Origin: Nitrospirota bacterium
Lineage (GTDB): Bacteria; Nitrospirota; Nitrospiria; Nitrospirales; UBA8639
Length of the DNA: 64,000 nucleotides
Direction: 5' to 3'
NCBI GenBank assembly: GCA_011088105.1
Contig: JAALKI010000007.1
Location: 30,746 to 94,745, forward strand
The position numbers and the translations under genes were made by a program. Positions 44,030-53,797 of the stretch are shown piece after piece. Below the pieces are notes generated by a model, which had not been told where the DNA came from, did not search any database, and saw nothing but the letters and a program-made list of their open reading frames with translations. The number at the start of each line of letters is the position of its first letter. Positions within the stretch are counted from its first letter, which is position 1.

Positions 44030-46625
44030 ATGGAACGCCTTCTCACGCTCTCTCTACGGTATCGTTTTTTTACCCTTGTGGCGCTTCTGTTCGTGATGGG
44101 CTTGGGTTTATACGCTATGGGGGAACTCCCCATCGATGCTGTTCCCGATCTGACCCCTGTCCAAGTCCAAATTTTGACACGTGCCCCAGCCTTAGGTCCG
44201 GTCGAAGTCGAACAGTTCGTGACGTTTCCCATTGAAACCAACTTAAGTGGGCTGCCGGGGCTCAAAGACATTCGTTCCATTTCACGTTATGGCATTTCTG
44301 TCGTGACCGCAATTTTTGAAGATCATGTCGATCTTTATTTTGCCAGGCAACTGGTGAACGAACGATTGTCAATTGCTGTTGATCAAATTCCCGCACAATA
44401 TGCTCGACCACTGATGGGGCCACTGACCACCGGCCTTGGCGAAGTCTTTCAATTTACGCTTAGCGGTGACGGCTACAGTCCCATGGAGCTTCGAACATTG
44501 TTGGAATGGGATATTGGACGCCGTCTTCGCGCCATCGCTGGCGTTGTTGAAGTCAATATTTGGGGAGGGGAGGAAAAACAGTTTCAAGTACTAGTCGATC
44601 CTCAAAAACTGTTGGCCTTCAAACTGTCTCTCAAAGATGTGTATGAAGCATTAGAACGCAACCATGCGTTGTCGGGTGGGGGATACATTGTGCATGAGCG
44701 TGAACAATTCCTCATTCGCGGTGAAGCCATGGCTGAGGGTATCAATGACTTGGAACAAATTCTCATTCACCATGCTCCTGGCGGGATTCCCATTTACATT
44801 CAGGATGTGGCTGTGGTGCAAGAAGGCGCCAATCTTCGAATTGGCGCTGCCACGAGGATGGGTGAAGGAGAGACCGTCATTGGCATGGTGCAAATGCTGG
44901 CTGGAGCGAATGCCCAGCAAGTAGTCGAACAGGTCAAAGCTCAAGTGAACGCTATTCAATCCTCTCTGCCTCCAGGTGTTGTCATTGAACCCTATTACGA
45001 TCGTTCAGTCTTTGTCTCACGAGTCATTCATGCCGTTCGAAACAATCTGCTAGAAGGGGGCTTGCTTGTCGTTGCCATTTTATTTTTGTTTCTTGGAAAC
45101 TTTCGATCCGGGTTGATTGTCGCGGCAGCCATTCCTTTGTCTATGCTCATCGCGTTTACCGGTATGCTCACGGTTGGGCTATCTGGAAATCTCATGAGCT
45201 TTGGCGCTATTGATTTTGGACTGCTGGTTGATGGGGCAGTCGTGATGATTGATAACATCCTTCGCCGGCTTGCCGGCCTGAAGGATCAGTCGGCGCAATC
45301 TAGGGTTCAGGTCATCCAAGAAGCGGCACGAGAAGTGCTGCGCCCGATTACGTTTGCCGTGTGCATTATCATCTTGGTCTATCTACCCATTCTGACTCTC
45401 ACGGGATTAAAGGGGAAAATGTTTCACCCTATGGCGTTCACCGTGATTTTTGCTCTCGTGGGCTCGCTCCTCTTTGCCGTGGCGGCCGTTCCCACTCTCG
45501 CCTTTTGGTTTGCCAGAACCCAAACACACGACAAAGAAGTCTGGTTGCTGCGAAAATTTCGGCATCTGTATGAACCCTGTCTTCGCCTCTCGATCCTCAA
45601 GCCTCAATGGGCTTCAGGTGTGGCTGTTGTCCTATTTATCAGTAGTCTTTTCCTGGCGTCGTCTTTGGGCATGGTGTTTATGCCGCGTTTGGATGAAGGG
45701 GATGTGGCTATTCAGGTGTGGCGTCTGCCAAGTGTGTCTCTAGATGAATCAATTGCCACATCGCTTCAGGTAGAAGACCGTCTTCGAAGGTGAGCGTCGC
45801 TTTGCTTTAGTCATCCGGTTGACTGATTCCTCTTCGGCTAGCCCTGCGGCAATCCAAAATCTCCTTCTCCCAGCTCCGCATGGGGAATTAGTGCTATTGT
45901 CCCGTGTTGCTCAGGTAGTGGTGGATGAGGGGCCAGCACAGATTAGCCGTGAACATATACAGCGGCGAATTGTTGTAGAAGCCAACATCCGAGGGCGAGA
46001 TTTAGGCGGGTTCATGGCTGAAGCACAAAGGGTTATTCGAAAAAATTTGTCGCTTCCTTCTGGATATTATATGGAATGGGGTGGCCAATTTGAACATTTG
46101 GAGGATGCCCTGCAACGTTTAGCGATCGTCGTGCCGATTACTTTGCTATTAATCCTTGGCATTCTCTCTCTGATCTTTGGCACTCTTCGACCGGCATTGC
46201 TCATTTTCCTCAATGTACCCTTAGCCTTATCAGGAGGGATTTTTGCGTTGTGGATTCGAGGGCTTCCCTTCAGCATTTCAGCCAGTGTGGGGTTTATTGC
46301 GTTGTTTGGCATTGCCGTCCTTAATGGCGTCGTTCTCGTCTCACGAATTCGTATGCTGGAAGAGGAAGGGCGGTCTCTTGACCAGGCCATTACCCAAGGC
46401 GCCTCAGACCGACTCCGTCCTGTGTTGATGACAGCCTTAGTGGCAAGCTTAGGATTTTTGCCTATGGCCTTAGCGACGAGTATGGGAGCTGAAGTTCAAC
46501 GTCCACTCGCAACAGTCGTTATCGGTGGGTTAGTGACTTCTACTGCACTCACGCTTTTAGTCATTCCTGCCGTCTATCGATATTTTTCTCTGAGGAGTGA
46601 TCATGTACCAAATCCCACGATGTAG
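44030..46625 (+). pseudogene. CusA/CzcA-type RND pump, internal deletion with frameshift
   Basis: The first frame (44030-45793) encodes 587 residues of a heavy-metal efflux pump (LSLRYRFFTLVALLFVM..., DFGLLVDGAVVMIDNILRR), and stops just after VEDRLRR, at the end of the first half. The second frame carries the C-terminal part and is readable already from about 45780 as VFEGERRFALVIRL, which in normal pumps lies some 150 residues beyond the break. The product should be near 1040 residues, but only about 870 are present. So about 150 codons are deleted at 45780-45795 and the frame is changed. The joint sequence GTCTTCGAAGG is a likely recombination site. The pump cannot work. Confidence 0.88.
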
Positions 46626-47899
46626 TGTGTTCAAGATCTTTCCAATACAGCTCCTGATTGGGTGTGTGTGCCTGTTGGTTCTCTGTGGGACAGAGGTTTG
46701 GGGTGAAGATGTCTCAGTGCGGTCTTATACTCTTCAAGAGGTTGTGGCGCTTGCGCTCACACACAATCCCGCTATTCAATTGGGGAAAGGCTTCATTGAT
46801 GAGAAAGCTGGAGAAGAACTAACCAGCCAAGCCTATCCAAATCCCTCATTGGGCATACAAAGCGGGCACGGTCAAGTTCTCGACCCAACAGGGCCGTCTT
46901 TAACAGAACGATACGTTTCCTTGAGCCAGCCGTTGGAATGGCCAGGGACTCGTATGGCTCGCCAAAAATCCGCGCACGCTCAAGTCGGTAGTGCTGAAGC
47001 AAGTTTTGAAGAAATACAATTGAATGTAAAAGCTCAAGTGAAATGTAAAAGCTCAAGTGAAACGAACCTTTCATGAATTACTCTTAGCTGAAACGCTGGC
47101 CTCCTTGGCTTCCCGAATGTTGGTGACTGTCATGGATTTGAAGAGGGCCGTCACACTTCGTGTGGAATCAGGAGAAGCCTCACCATTTGAACTGGTGAAA
47201 GTGAATGTTGAGTCGCTGCAAGCACAAAAGCATGTCAGTCAGACCAAGGGGAAGGTGCGAACAAGCAAGGTTGCGTTGAATCAGCTCACAGCTGGAAATC
47301 TCGGCGATGTGTTTGTCATTCAAAAAGAATCTCGATCGGCGAATGTGCATTTTGTTGAACAGCAATTGCTAGAAGAAGCGTTTCAGCGGCACCCTAGAGT
47401 CCGAAAGCTTGAAAAGTTGATTGATGCCGCCAGAGCCCAACATCATCAAGAGCGACAGGCTCGTATCCCGGATGTCACGATTAACGGGGCCTATCAACGT
47501 GATGCCGGTCGAGAAGGGTTTATTGGAGGGCTTTCTGTTCCCTTACCTATTTGGAATCAGCGACAGGGCGACATTGCGAAGGCTTTAGGGGGTCGGCGTC
47601 AGGCAGAAGCGAATCTCCGACAAGTCCACATTGCTCTCAGAAAAGGTATCGCGGAACAGCTGCAAAATTCTAGGACGGCTTTGGCGCAACTTCACACGTT
47701 TCAAGAGGGTCTCTTAAAGCAAGCGAAAGAGGCTGTCCGTATTGCTCGGACCAGTTTTAAGTTTGGTGAAGCAAGTTTACTAGAAGTTGTCGATGCTCAG
47801 CGCGTGTTATGGCAAACATTTCAAGCGTATGCCTATGCTCAGTTTGATTTAGCCATTGCCCTAACAGAATTAGAGCGGTTCGTCGGAAAAGAATTGTAA
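46603..47899 (+). pseudogene. CusC/CzcC-type outer-membrane factor split by a 19-bp duplication
   Basis: The start at 46603 has a GAGGAG site. The first frame ends at 47076 after a Lys-Ala-Gln-Val-Lys segment; the second begins at 47057 and continues to 47899. Removing one copy of the tandem 19-base repeat at 47023-47060 restores one continuous frame (LNVKAQVKRTFHELLLAETL) of about 425 residues, typical of an outer-membrane factor with signal peptide and two TolC-like repeats (SLREVVALALTHNP-like opening, YQRDAGREGFIGGLSVPLPIWNQ). It is therefore a recent, reversible lesion. It follows the broken pump gene in the same operon. Confidence 0.9.
47023..47060 (+). repeat. Tandem duplication of 19 bases inside the outer-membrane-factor gene
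   Basis: The unit aatgtaaaagctcaagtga occurs twice in direct contact (47023-47041 and 47042-47060). As 19 is not a multiple of three, it shifts the frame and splits the gene. Loss of one copy by slippage would restore it. Confidence 0.95.
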
Positions 47900-47938
47900 G
47901 AGAAGGTTGTGTGATGAGAAGAAACGATAGCAGGCCAA

Positions 47939-48165
47939 ATCCAAGGTGAAGGTGCGGGAGCGGTGCGATCCACACACCTTCACTCTGGAAAATCCAAGGT
48001 CAGAGGCCGGTCTTCCCCTGGATGCCTTTTTGATAAACTTCTTAAAGCAATTGAAGTATCTGTCCCTGCTACACGTAAGGGGCCAGGGTGAAGGCCAAGG
48101 AGGTTGCAAGTCCAAAATACCTCCACCCTGGAAGATCCAAGGCTAGGAGGAAACCAACCTTGGAT
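47939..48165. repeat. Two imperfect hairpin units with a shared ATCCAAGG motif
   Basis: The convergent gap contains hairpins with arms GTGAAGGTG/CACCTTCAC (47946-47954 and 47975-47983) and CCAGGGTG/CACCCTGG (48083-48090 and 48124-48131), the second with an inner GGAGGT/ACCTCC stem. ATCCAAGG occurs at 47939, 47992 and 48135, and inverted at 48158, giving a third hairpin. Both units are followed by CTGGAA-x-ATCCAAGG. They look like degenerate copies of a REP/BIME-type element, not a known riboswitch. Confidence 0.5.
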
Positions 48166-48188
48166 GTGACGTCGATCATTTTGGCGAT

Positions 48189-48734
48189 TTAATGCGCGTG
48201 GTGATCTCGCTTCGCAAAATATTCGTCATAGCGGTGCACATAATCTTTCGCATTGCCTAATGGCATATGGCAGCTACGACACTTCGTGTACTCAACCTCG
48301 AGTCGATCCCCATTAGGTTTAAAAGCGGAATAGATCCAATCTCCATTTTTTAATGTACTGGGCGCATGATTCCCCCAGTTTTTGCCTTTCTGCATTATGT
48401 AGATTTTAGCGAGGTCTGCCTTGATCAGATTGCCGTGATGGTCTTTTTTGAAATTCCCATTTTCATCTTTTTGAGCATTATAAATGGCCATGACGAGGAT
48501 TGACTCATTAGCAAATTGTTCACCTTGTTGGGCACTAGTTCCGATGGCATTGATATAAATATCCCTTACAGCGTTGGGCTTTTGAATGTCCTTTAAGAAT
48601 GGAGGAAACGAAGTATAGTTTGTCGGAAAAGGTAACATTCCATCTTTTAAGACCGGTCCAGATTGTGCTGGTGGTGCTATAGATAGTGAAACCCACCCCA
48701 CGACTATTAATATTGCTAGAAAGCTCTTTCTCAT
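48189..48734 (-). CDS. Cytochrome P460-family protein
   Basis: A 181-residue secreted protein: signal peptide (FLAILIVVGWVSLSIA), then a P460 beta-fold domain with an FPTNYTSFPPF opening and a C-terminal heme c site Cys152-Arg-Ser-Cys155-His156. P460-type cytochromes oxidise hydroxylamine or react with nitric oxide and are widespread in nitrifying bacteria. The cross-linked Lys that defines true P460 cannot be identified with confidence, so it could be a cytochrome c'-beta relative. It closes the minus-strand run. Confidence 0.78.
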   Translation of the reverse strand: MRKSFLAILIVVGWVSLSIAPPAQSGPVLKDGMLPFPTNYTSFPPFLKDIQKPNAVRDIYINAIGTSAQQGEQFANESILVMAIYNAQKDENGNFKKDHHGNLIKADLAKIYIMQKGKNWGNHAPSTLKNGDWIYSAFKPNGDRLEVEYTKCRSCHMPLGNAKDYVHRYDEYFAKRDHHAH

Positions 48735-48757
48735 AATTATAAATAACCTCCTTTTGA

Positions 48758-49489
48758 TTATGGGTGTTTAATTGGAACGTAGAAATTCAATGGATTCATC
48801 GCCTGATAACTTACATTCGTGTGTTTTCCAGCATCTGGATCGACGAATCCTAGGGCTTTCCCTGTTTCATGGCGGACAAGTGGCCGATGTGGTTGCGGAT
48901 GAGCGTTATATTCTTGAACCAATTGCATGAAGGTTTGCTGGCCTTTCTCAATCTTCAAGAGTTCATCGTCTGTTTCATATATGATTTTGTTCGGGTGAGG
49001 ACGGCAAGCATCAATGGCTGCATTGAAGATTGGATGCAAACGAAGAAATGTATTAAATGTTTTTTCAATGACCTCTCGTTTCTCCAAAGGAGCCAATGAT
49101 TCAAACTGTGGCCGTGAGAGGCCTTGGGGGTGGCCCTCTGTAGTAATTACGGCGTGACTTGAGTTGAACACGATGGAACCATTTCGAAGTTGCCCATTCG
49201 TGAGATCTTTCAGAAAGACATGATGGACGTAATTCTTCTTGCGGGCTTGGTTTGGATTTTTAGGGATATATTGTCCAGGAAATTTTCTGATAATAATATC
49301 CCGGTGGTTGGCCACCGTAACTCTAATGGTGCCTTCTTGTCTCATCTTTTTGCACATCTTCACGCTAAAGGGTTTTGCTTCAAGCTTCAGGGCGAAAAGA
49401 TGTTCGGCCTGAGACGGCTGCGCTATTAATATTGAACTCATCAGAATGATGAGTCCCATCATTGCCTTGACCTGGCTAGCATTTTCCAT
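48758..49489 (-). CDS. Unrecognised secreted protein next to P460
   Basis: A 243-residue protein with a signal peptide (MGLIILMSSILIAQPSQA), then a mostly polar, His- and Arg-containing domain (VTVANHRDIIIRKFPGQYIP, HVFLKDLTNGQLRNGSIVF). I know no family. It lies 23 bases before the P460 gene, so a joint function in the periplasm is likely. A GGAGG site precedes the ATG at 49489. Confidence 0.7.
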   Translation of the reverse strand: MENASQVKAMMGLIILMSSILIAQPSQAEHLFALKLEAKPFSVKMCKKMRQEGTIRVTVANHRDIIIRKFPGQYIPKNPNQARKKNYVHHVFLKDLTNGQLRNGSIVFNSSHAVITTEGHPQGLSRPQFESLAPLEKREVIEKTFNTFLRLHPIFNAAIDACRPHPNKIIYETDDELLKIEKGQQTFMQLVQEYNAHPQPHRPLVRHETGKALGFVDPDAGKHTNVSYQAMNPLNFYVPIKHP

Positions 49490-49607
49490 GGCTCACAGTC
49501 CTCCACATGAACAGTTCGTTCGTACGAAGAAATACGATGCGTGCAGTTCTCCCTTGAGGCAAGGAAGACCATTGCATGATGACTACGGGATTTTAGTGTT
49601 GAAGCGA

Positions 49608-49910
49608 CTAGGAGGTAGAGGGTGGACCGCGTGAGCCAGGAGAAAAAACGAGGAGTATGAGTGCCGGTTGCGGAATAGCAAGATCTATCTGCGCAATAGG
49701 TTGCCAGGTTTCTTCTGGGGCCGTGGCAGGGCCTTGCAATGCCTGACCTGCTGCACACATCCATCCGCACCAGGTTTGTGAATGCATGTTATGGTCATGA
49801 TGGGTAACGGTGGCATGTTGAGCCGCTCCTCCGGCCATGGCAATGCCCATGATGAAAAAAGAAGCCAGAAGACTCCAGATCAGAATGTGTCGGTTTCGAT
49901 TACTCTGCAA
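49608..49910 (-). CDS. Small membrane protein with His cluster and C-x-W-x-C motif (copy 1)
   Basis: A 100-residue protein starting probably with TTG. One hydrophobic segment (LASFFIMGIAMAGGAA), a His-rich loop (HATVTHHDHNMHS), the motif CGWMC, then a second hydrophobic segment and a Pro-rich end (SPGSRGPPSTS). It is a relative of the protein at 50439-50750, sharing His cluster, Cys-x-Trp-x-Cys and RGPP end. The start codon is uncertain and the ribosome site is weak. Metal binding is a reasonable guess. Confidence 0.5.
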   Translation of the reverse strand: MQSNRNRHILIWSLLASFFIMGIAMAGGAAQHATVTHHDHNMHSQTWCGWMCAAGQALQGPATAPEETWQPIAQIDLAIPQPALILLVFSPGSRGPPSTS

Positions 49911-50021
49911 CGTCCGTCCGCTACAAGAGGCATTTTCTAGAACGATTCAATAAAATTGTACTGCTCTCAAAGAAAGGTATCTACAGATCTTTACTCATCG
50001 ATGCACCATTTTGAGCATCCG

Positions 50022-50228
50022 CTAAGAAGAGTTTGCAGGATACCCCCAATCACTTTTTCGATTTTGGTTGATAAGTGTTGAAACCGACGCCCGAAAAATT
50101 CGGACACTGCCTTTTCCAATTTTTGTGGCCTCTAACCGACCTTCGTCAATCCATCGGTAGATGGTCCAGCGGCTCACATTTAGTGCTTCGGCTGCTTCAT
50201 TTACACGCAAGAGATCTTTGTAATCCAT
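50022..50228 (-). CDS. Excisionase/AlpA-type helix-turn-helix protein
   Basis: A 68-residue single-domain MerR-like helix-turn-helix protein: LLRVNEAAEALNVSRWTIYRWIDEGRLEATKIGKGSVRIF. It is of the type found in excisionases and small DNA-binding regulators. A GGAGAGAGG site precedes the ATG. In this region it may control the metal-related genes or be a relic of a mobile element. Confidence 0.85.
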   Translation of the reverse strand: MDYKDLLRVNEAAEALNVSRWTIYRWIDEGRLEATKIGKGSVRIFRASVSTLINQNRKSDWGYPANSS

Positions 50229-50438
50229 TGTCCTCTCTCCTCACTTTAGAGTCAGGAGCAGCTTATGGTGCCTCCATGACAAGGGGCTCACCGTTCAGTG
50301 GTTCACGGATTTATCGGAGAAACCCCTGAATAGTGAGACGTCACGTGAAGAAGGTTCTTCGAGTTTCCGTGCATGATCCGCTAAGTGGATACCCGATGAA
50401 AGCCTGTCTTCGGTTATCTGTTTTGTAAAGAGTCGTGA

Positions 50439-50750
50439 CTAAACTGGAGGTCCTCGTGAGAAGGCAAAGGGTCGATGGTCGTGGTGGAAAATGAAAGGGG
50501 AATCCTGCCAAATGACTATGGCCATGAGACGTGGGGTGAGTGGGGAAGGGAGTGATACTAACCCGGAGGAGTTCGTGCCTTGGCATGCCCATGCACAAAG
50601 AGTCGAGTGTTGGGCTGAGGGTTGATGGTGCGTGGAATGAGCATGGAGCATTTCGCAAAGAAAGACTACCAAGCCCAACGTGAGGTAGCACCCAACCACG
50701 ATCCCTGCCACACTACGTACGATTGTCGAATGGTGGAAGTTTCTTGTCAC
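50439..50750 (-). CDS. Small membrane protein with His cluster and C-x-W-x-C motif (copy 2)
   Basis: A 103-residue protein starting with GTG, two bases downstream of the ExbD stop. One N-terminal helix (VAGIVVGCYLTLGLVVFLCEM), then HAHSTHHQPSAQHS, the motif CAWAC, a second hydrophobic stretch, and the end FSRGPPV. It is a paralogue of the copy at 49608-49910. The close link with exbD suggests function together with the TonB system. Confidence 0.55.
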   Translation of the reverse strand: MTRNFHHSTIVRSVAGIVVGCYLTLGLVVFLCEMLHAHSTHHQPSAQHSTLCAWACQGTNSSGLVSLPSPLTPRLMAIVIWQDSPFIFHHDHRPFAFSRGPPV

Positions 50751-50751
50751 G

Positions 50752-51180
50752 TCATGGCCTTGATGGGCTGTCTGAAAATGTCCTAGGCTTTGTCGCGATG
50801 GCCATTTTGGTTATGCCAGCCTGTCGAATGTTATCCATCAACGCAATCACACGCCCGTGGGCGACTTCTGTGTCAGCATTGATGATGACGGCTGAGTTAG
50901 GATGCATGGTGAGCCAGTTGATGACACGGGTTTGAAGCTCTGGGAAGAGAATGGATTCTTTATTCAAGAAGAGCTCTCCCGTTTTGGTGAGGGACAATAC
51001 CAGTTCTTCGGTCACGTTCTGTGTTGAGGATACAGCTGTAGGCAGATTGACGGCGATACCTTTTTGCCAGGTCATTGACAATGTTGCCAGCATGAAAAAG
51101 ACAAGAAGAAAAAACATCGTATCAATCATGGGGATAATTTCAATGCGCGCTCTTTTTTGCTGCGCTCGAGGTAGCTTCAT
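50752..51180 (-). CDS. exbD: ExbD/TolR-family protein
   Basis: A 142-residue proton-channel subunit. The short cytoplasmic N terminus is followed by one membrane helix with the conserved Asp (IPMIDTMFFLLVFFML) and a periplasmic domain (VINADTEVAHGRVIALMDNIRQAGITKMAIAT). With ExbB it powers TonB. The start overlaps the ExbB stop by four bases. Confidence 0.93.
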   Translation of the reverse strand: MKLPRAQQKRARIEIIPMIDTMFFLLVFFMLATLSMTWQKGIAVNLPTAVSSTQNVTEELVLSLTKTGELFLNKESILFPELQTRVINWLTMHPNSAVIINADTEVAHGRVIALMDNIRQAGITKMAIATKPRTFSDSPSRP

Positions 51181-51782
51181 GTGTCTTTTCTCGTTGCGGC
51201 TTTTTCAAAAGCCATTTCGGCCTTTGTTGCCCATTGCTCCATAGCGGTTGTTGCCCATTCAATCCGTGCAAGAAAGTAATTGTAGGGCACTAAAGTGACG
51301 ACAGCAACTCCAATGCCCGCTGCGGTACAAATCAAGGCCTCTGCGATGCCGCCTGTTACCGCATGAGGCTGGCCGATGCCAGATTCTGACATGATAGCAA
51401 ATGAATCAATCATGCCAATGATTGTTCCCAATAAGCCAAGAAGGGGGGCAAGGGTAATGATGGTATCCAAGATTGGCAATCCACGTCTCATTGTGGTTAT
51501 CTCTTCTATTCCTGCTGTCTCCATAGCCTTTGCGGTGTGATCGGGCTGACCTAGAATACCTGCAGCGAGCACTCGAAGGGTTGGGTGTGAGACCTGTTCA
51601 TTGATCGCTAGGGCATCTGAGAGTTTTTCTTGTCGAATCAGATTGATCATGTCATTGATATGTGACACATCTTGAATAGTACGAAAAAAAAACAATCGCT
51701 CAAAGACCACGGTCACGGCAATTAATGAACATCCCATAATGGGAATCATCATCCATCCGCCACTGACAAGTACATCAACCAT
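51177..51782 (-). CDS. exbB: ExbB/TolQ/MotA-family proton channel
   Basis: A 201-residue protein with three membrane helices. The signature LGTIIGMIDSFAIM and ITGGIAEALICTAAGIGVAVVTLVPYNYF are typical of ExbB/TolQ. The start at 51782 lies 9 bases from the TonB stop. Confidence 0.93.
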   Translation of the reverse strand: MVDVLVSGGWMMIPIMGCSLIAVTVVFERLFFFRTIQDVSHINDMINLIRQEKLSDALAINEQVSHPTLRVLAAGILGQPDHTAKAMETAGIEEITTMRRGLPILDTIITLAPLLGLLGTIIGMIDSFAIMSESGIGQPHAVTGGIAEALICTAAGIGVAVVTLVPYNYFLARIEWATTAMEQWATKAEMAFEKAATRKDT

Positions 51783-51791
51783 AGCACACGT

Positions 51792-52706
51792 TTATTTCTG
51801 GGGTTTTTGAAGGTGAAAACGGATAGGAACTTCGACGATGCTTTGAATAGGAACATTGCCATCACGTGCTGCGACAAAGTGCCAGGATGAAACCGCGTGA
51901 ATCGCGGCATTGTCTAAAATATCATATCCACTACTTTTTCTCACGGTTAGATTTTTCGGGGTTCCATCAGGTTGAATAGCTATTCGGAGAAAGACGGTGC
52001 CTTCCCACCCTTGTTCAAGGGCAATACGAGGATAGACTGGTGGAATGGTATGATCCACATGGACTTTTGATCCCGTCGGGGCTTGTTCTTCTAAAGAATG
52101 AGGCTGGAGGGTCAATGGTAGTCGTTTGACGGATGATGTCGCCGCATGATGTGGAAAGGTGACTGCCATGGGTGGCTCATCCATTTTCGTATGGCCTATA
52201 GGTAATGGCATCCATGTATTGGTATTCATTGAAGTGTGTCGTACTATTGATGGTGTTGAGGGCTTGGTCTGGTGAGTCGGTTGCGTCATTTTGAATAGGT
52301 CTTGCATCGCAAGCGTCTGTGCAGCCTTAGAATCTTGAAGAATCTGTCTCGTTGTTGGTACGGACACAGGTGATGATGGTGAGAAGCGTACACCGAGCCG
52401 TGGTTGTGCCAATGAGGCAGAGAATTTTACCAGCTGTTTGATTGGTGCTTGAGTCTTACTCGGTGCTGTCTGTCGTGGTGTGGAACGCATCGGTGGGGTT
52501 TCAATTCGCCGGGAGGGCGGGGTTTCTGCAAAAGCACTTTCCACCATCGTCACCTCGACCATGGAAATCGTTGCCGAAGGAGCCTCCATTGATGAGAAAA
52601 CAGCTATGAGACTGAACAGCCCGCCATGGACACAAAAGGCAAGGATGCCACTCATAACAAATGGCCGTTCTCTCATGGAAGAAGGCCGCTTAAGAAACGT
52701 GGTCAT
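51792..52706 (-). CDS. tonB: TonB-type energy transducer (TonB1)
   Basis: A 304-residue protein: one N-terminal helix (FVMSGILAFCVHGGLFSLIAVFSS), a Pro/Thr-rich linker of about 150 residues, and a C-terminal TonB domain (VDHTIPPVYPRIALEQGWEGTVFL, SGYDILDNAAIHAVSSWHF). It transmits proton-motive force to outer-membrane receptors. Its start overlaps the TPR stop by four bases. Confidence 0.9.
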   Translation of the reverse strand: MTTFLKRPSSMRERPFVMSGILAFCVHGGLFSLIAVFSSMEAPSATISMVEVTMVESAFAETPPSRRIETPPMRSTPRQTAPSKTQAPIKQLVKFSASLAQPRLGVRFSPSSPVSVPTTRQILQDSKAAQTLAMQDLFKMTQPTHQTKPSTPSIVRHTSMNTNTWMPLPIGHTKMDEPPMAVTFPHHAATSSVKRLPLTLQPHSLEEQAPTGSKVHVDHTIPPVYPRIALEQGWEGTVFLRIAIQPDGTPKNLTVRKSSGYDILDNAAIHAVSSWHFVAARDGNVPIQSIVEVPIRFHLQKPQK

Positions 52707-53779
52707 GACCCAGTTTTCTTTAATAGGTTTTGTATCCGTTCATCTTTTCCACCCCGGTCAATATATTGCTGGTATTGGCGCAGCGCCTTGTCTGTATCTT
52801 TTTGATAAAACTCATAAAACACGCCAAGGTTATAGTAGGCTTCTGCTAGGGATGGATTGAGTGCCAGGGCTCGTAGATATTCTTGTTCGGCTTTGGCCAA
52901 ATGAGTTTGTTGTGCATATAAGACACCAAGGTTGAGGTGTGCTTCAGCATGGTCTGTATCGAGTCGGATGACCTCTTGGAAATGTTTGATGGCTTGCTCA
53001 GGTTGGCCTTGTGCTTGTTTTAGGAATCCCAATGCATAATGGGCATCCAACTGGTCGGGCTGAATATGTAACGCGCGTTCATAGGATTCAATGGCCTGTG
53101 TTTGTTGATTCCCTTTTTCTGCCAGACGCGCCCGAAGCATCCACCCCTCAACATGTTTGGGATGGGCTTCAGTCAAAGTGTTGAGCAACATCCTGGCTTT
53201 GTGTGTTTTTCCTGCTTGATCATACCGTATAGCCAGATTGAACAGTGCCTGAGGCTGATGCGGCTGACGCTTGAGAATGGCCTCATAGCCTTTCGTGGCT
53301 ACCGGAATCTTGCCAAGTTGATCTTGAACCAATATCAGCGCCAGATAGGCATCGGCATACCCAGGATACACGTCAAGTGCTTGATGCAGCGCAGACTCTG
53401 CTTGAGGGAGTTGGCCTTGATTTTGATAGAGTCGTCCCAAATCTAAATATGCTCGAGCAAAATTTGGATGTAAGGTCACAGCTTGTGTGATGTGGGCAAT
53501 GGCCTTATCGGACTCATGCAGACCATTGAAATAGACAAGTCCCAACAAATGGTGTGCTTCCGCAAATCGTGGGAAGAGGCGAATGGCCGATTGTAAAGAG
53601 AACACGGCTTCCTCATAACGTTGGGCTTGGGATTGCGCTAATCCTTGGTTGTAGAGATCCTGGGCTTCATCCGCTTGTCCAAAAGAGGGGATGCCAAGGA
53701 TAGAGATCATGATGACCCATAGGATGTTGGCCCATGAATATCGTGAGAATGCTTGGTGTGTTATCGGTGCGGTCTTCAT
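52703..53779 (-). CDS. TPR-repeat protein in the TonB operon
   Basis: A 358-residue secreted or membrane-anchored protein with an N-terminal hydrophobic segment (ANILWVIMISILGIPSFG) and about nine tetratricopeptide repeats (FAEAHHLLGLVYFNG, FARAYLDLGRLYQNQG, LAEAYYNLGVFYEFYQ). TPR proteins mediate protein contacts; here it could organise the Ton complex. It overlaps TonB1. Confidence 0.85.
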   Translation of the reverse strand: MKTAPITHQAFSRYSWANILWVIMISILGIPSFGQADEAQDLYNQGLAQSQAQRYEEAVFSLQSAIRLFPRFAEAHHLLGLVYFNGLHESDKAIAHITQAVTLHPNFARAYLDLGRLYQNQGQLPQAESALHQALDVYPGYADAYLALILVQDQLGKIPVATKGYEAILKRQPHQPQALFNLAIRYDQAGKTHKARMLLNTLTEAHPKHVEGWMLRARLAEKGNQQTQAIESYERALHIQPDQLDAHYALGFLKQAQGQPEQAIKHFQEVIRLDTDHAEAHLNLGVLYAQQTHLAKAEQEYLRALALNPSLAEAYYNLGVFYEFYQKDTDKALRQYQQYIDRGGKDERIQNLLKKTGS

Positions 53780-53797
53780 GATGCGATGGATGATGTT

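Noticed and set aside
47939..48165. Riboswitch (tandem aptamer)
   Set aside because: The two units lie between convergent gene ends, not in a leader, and no known aptamer core is recognisable.
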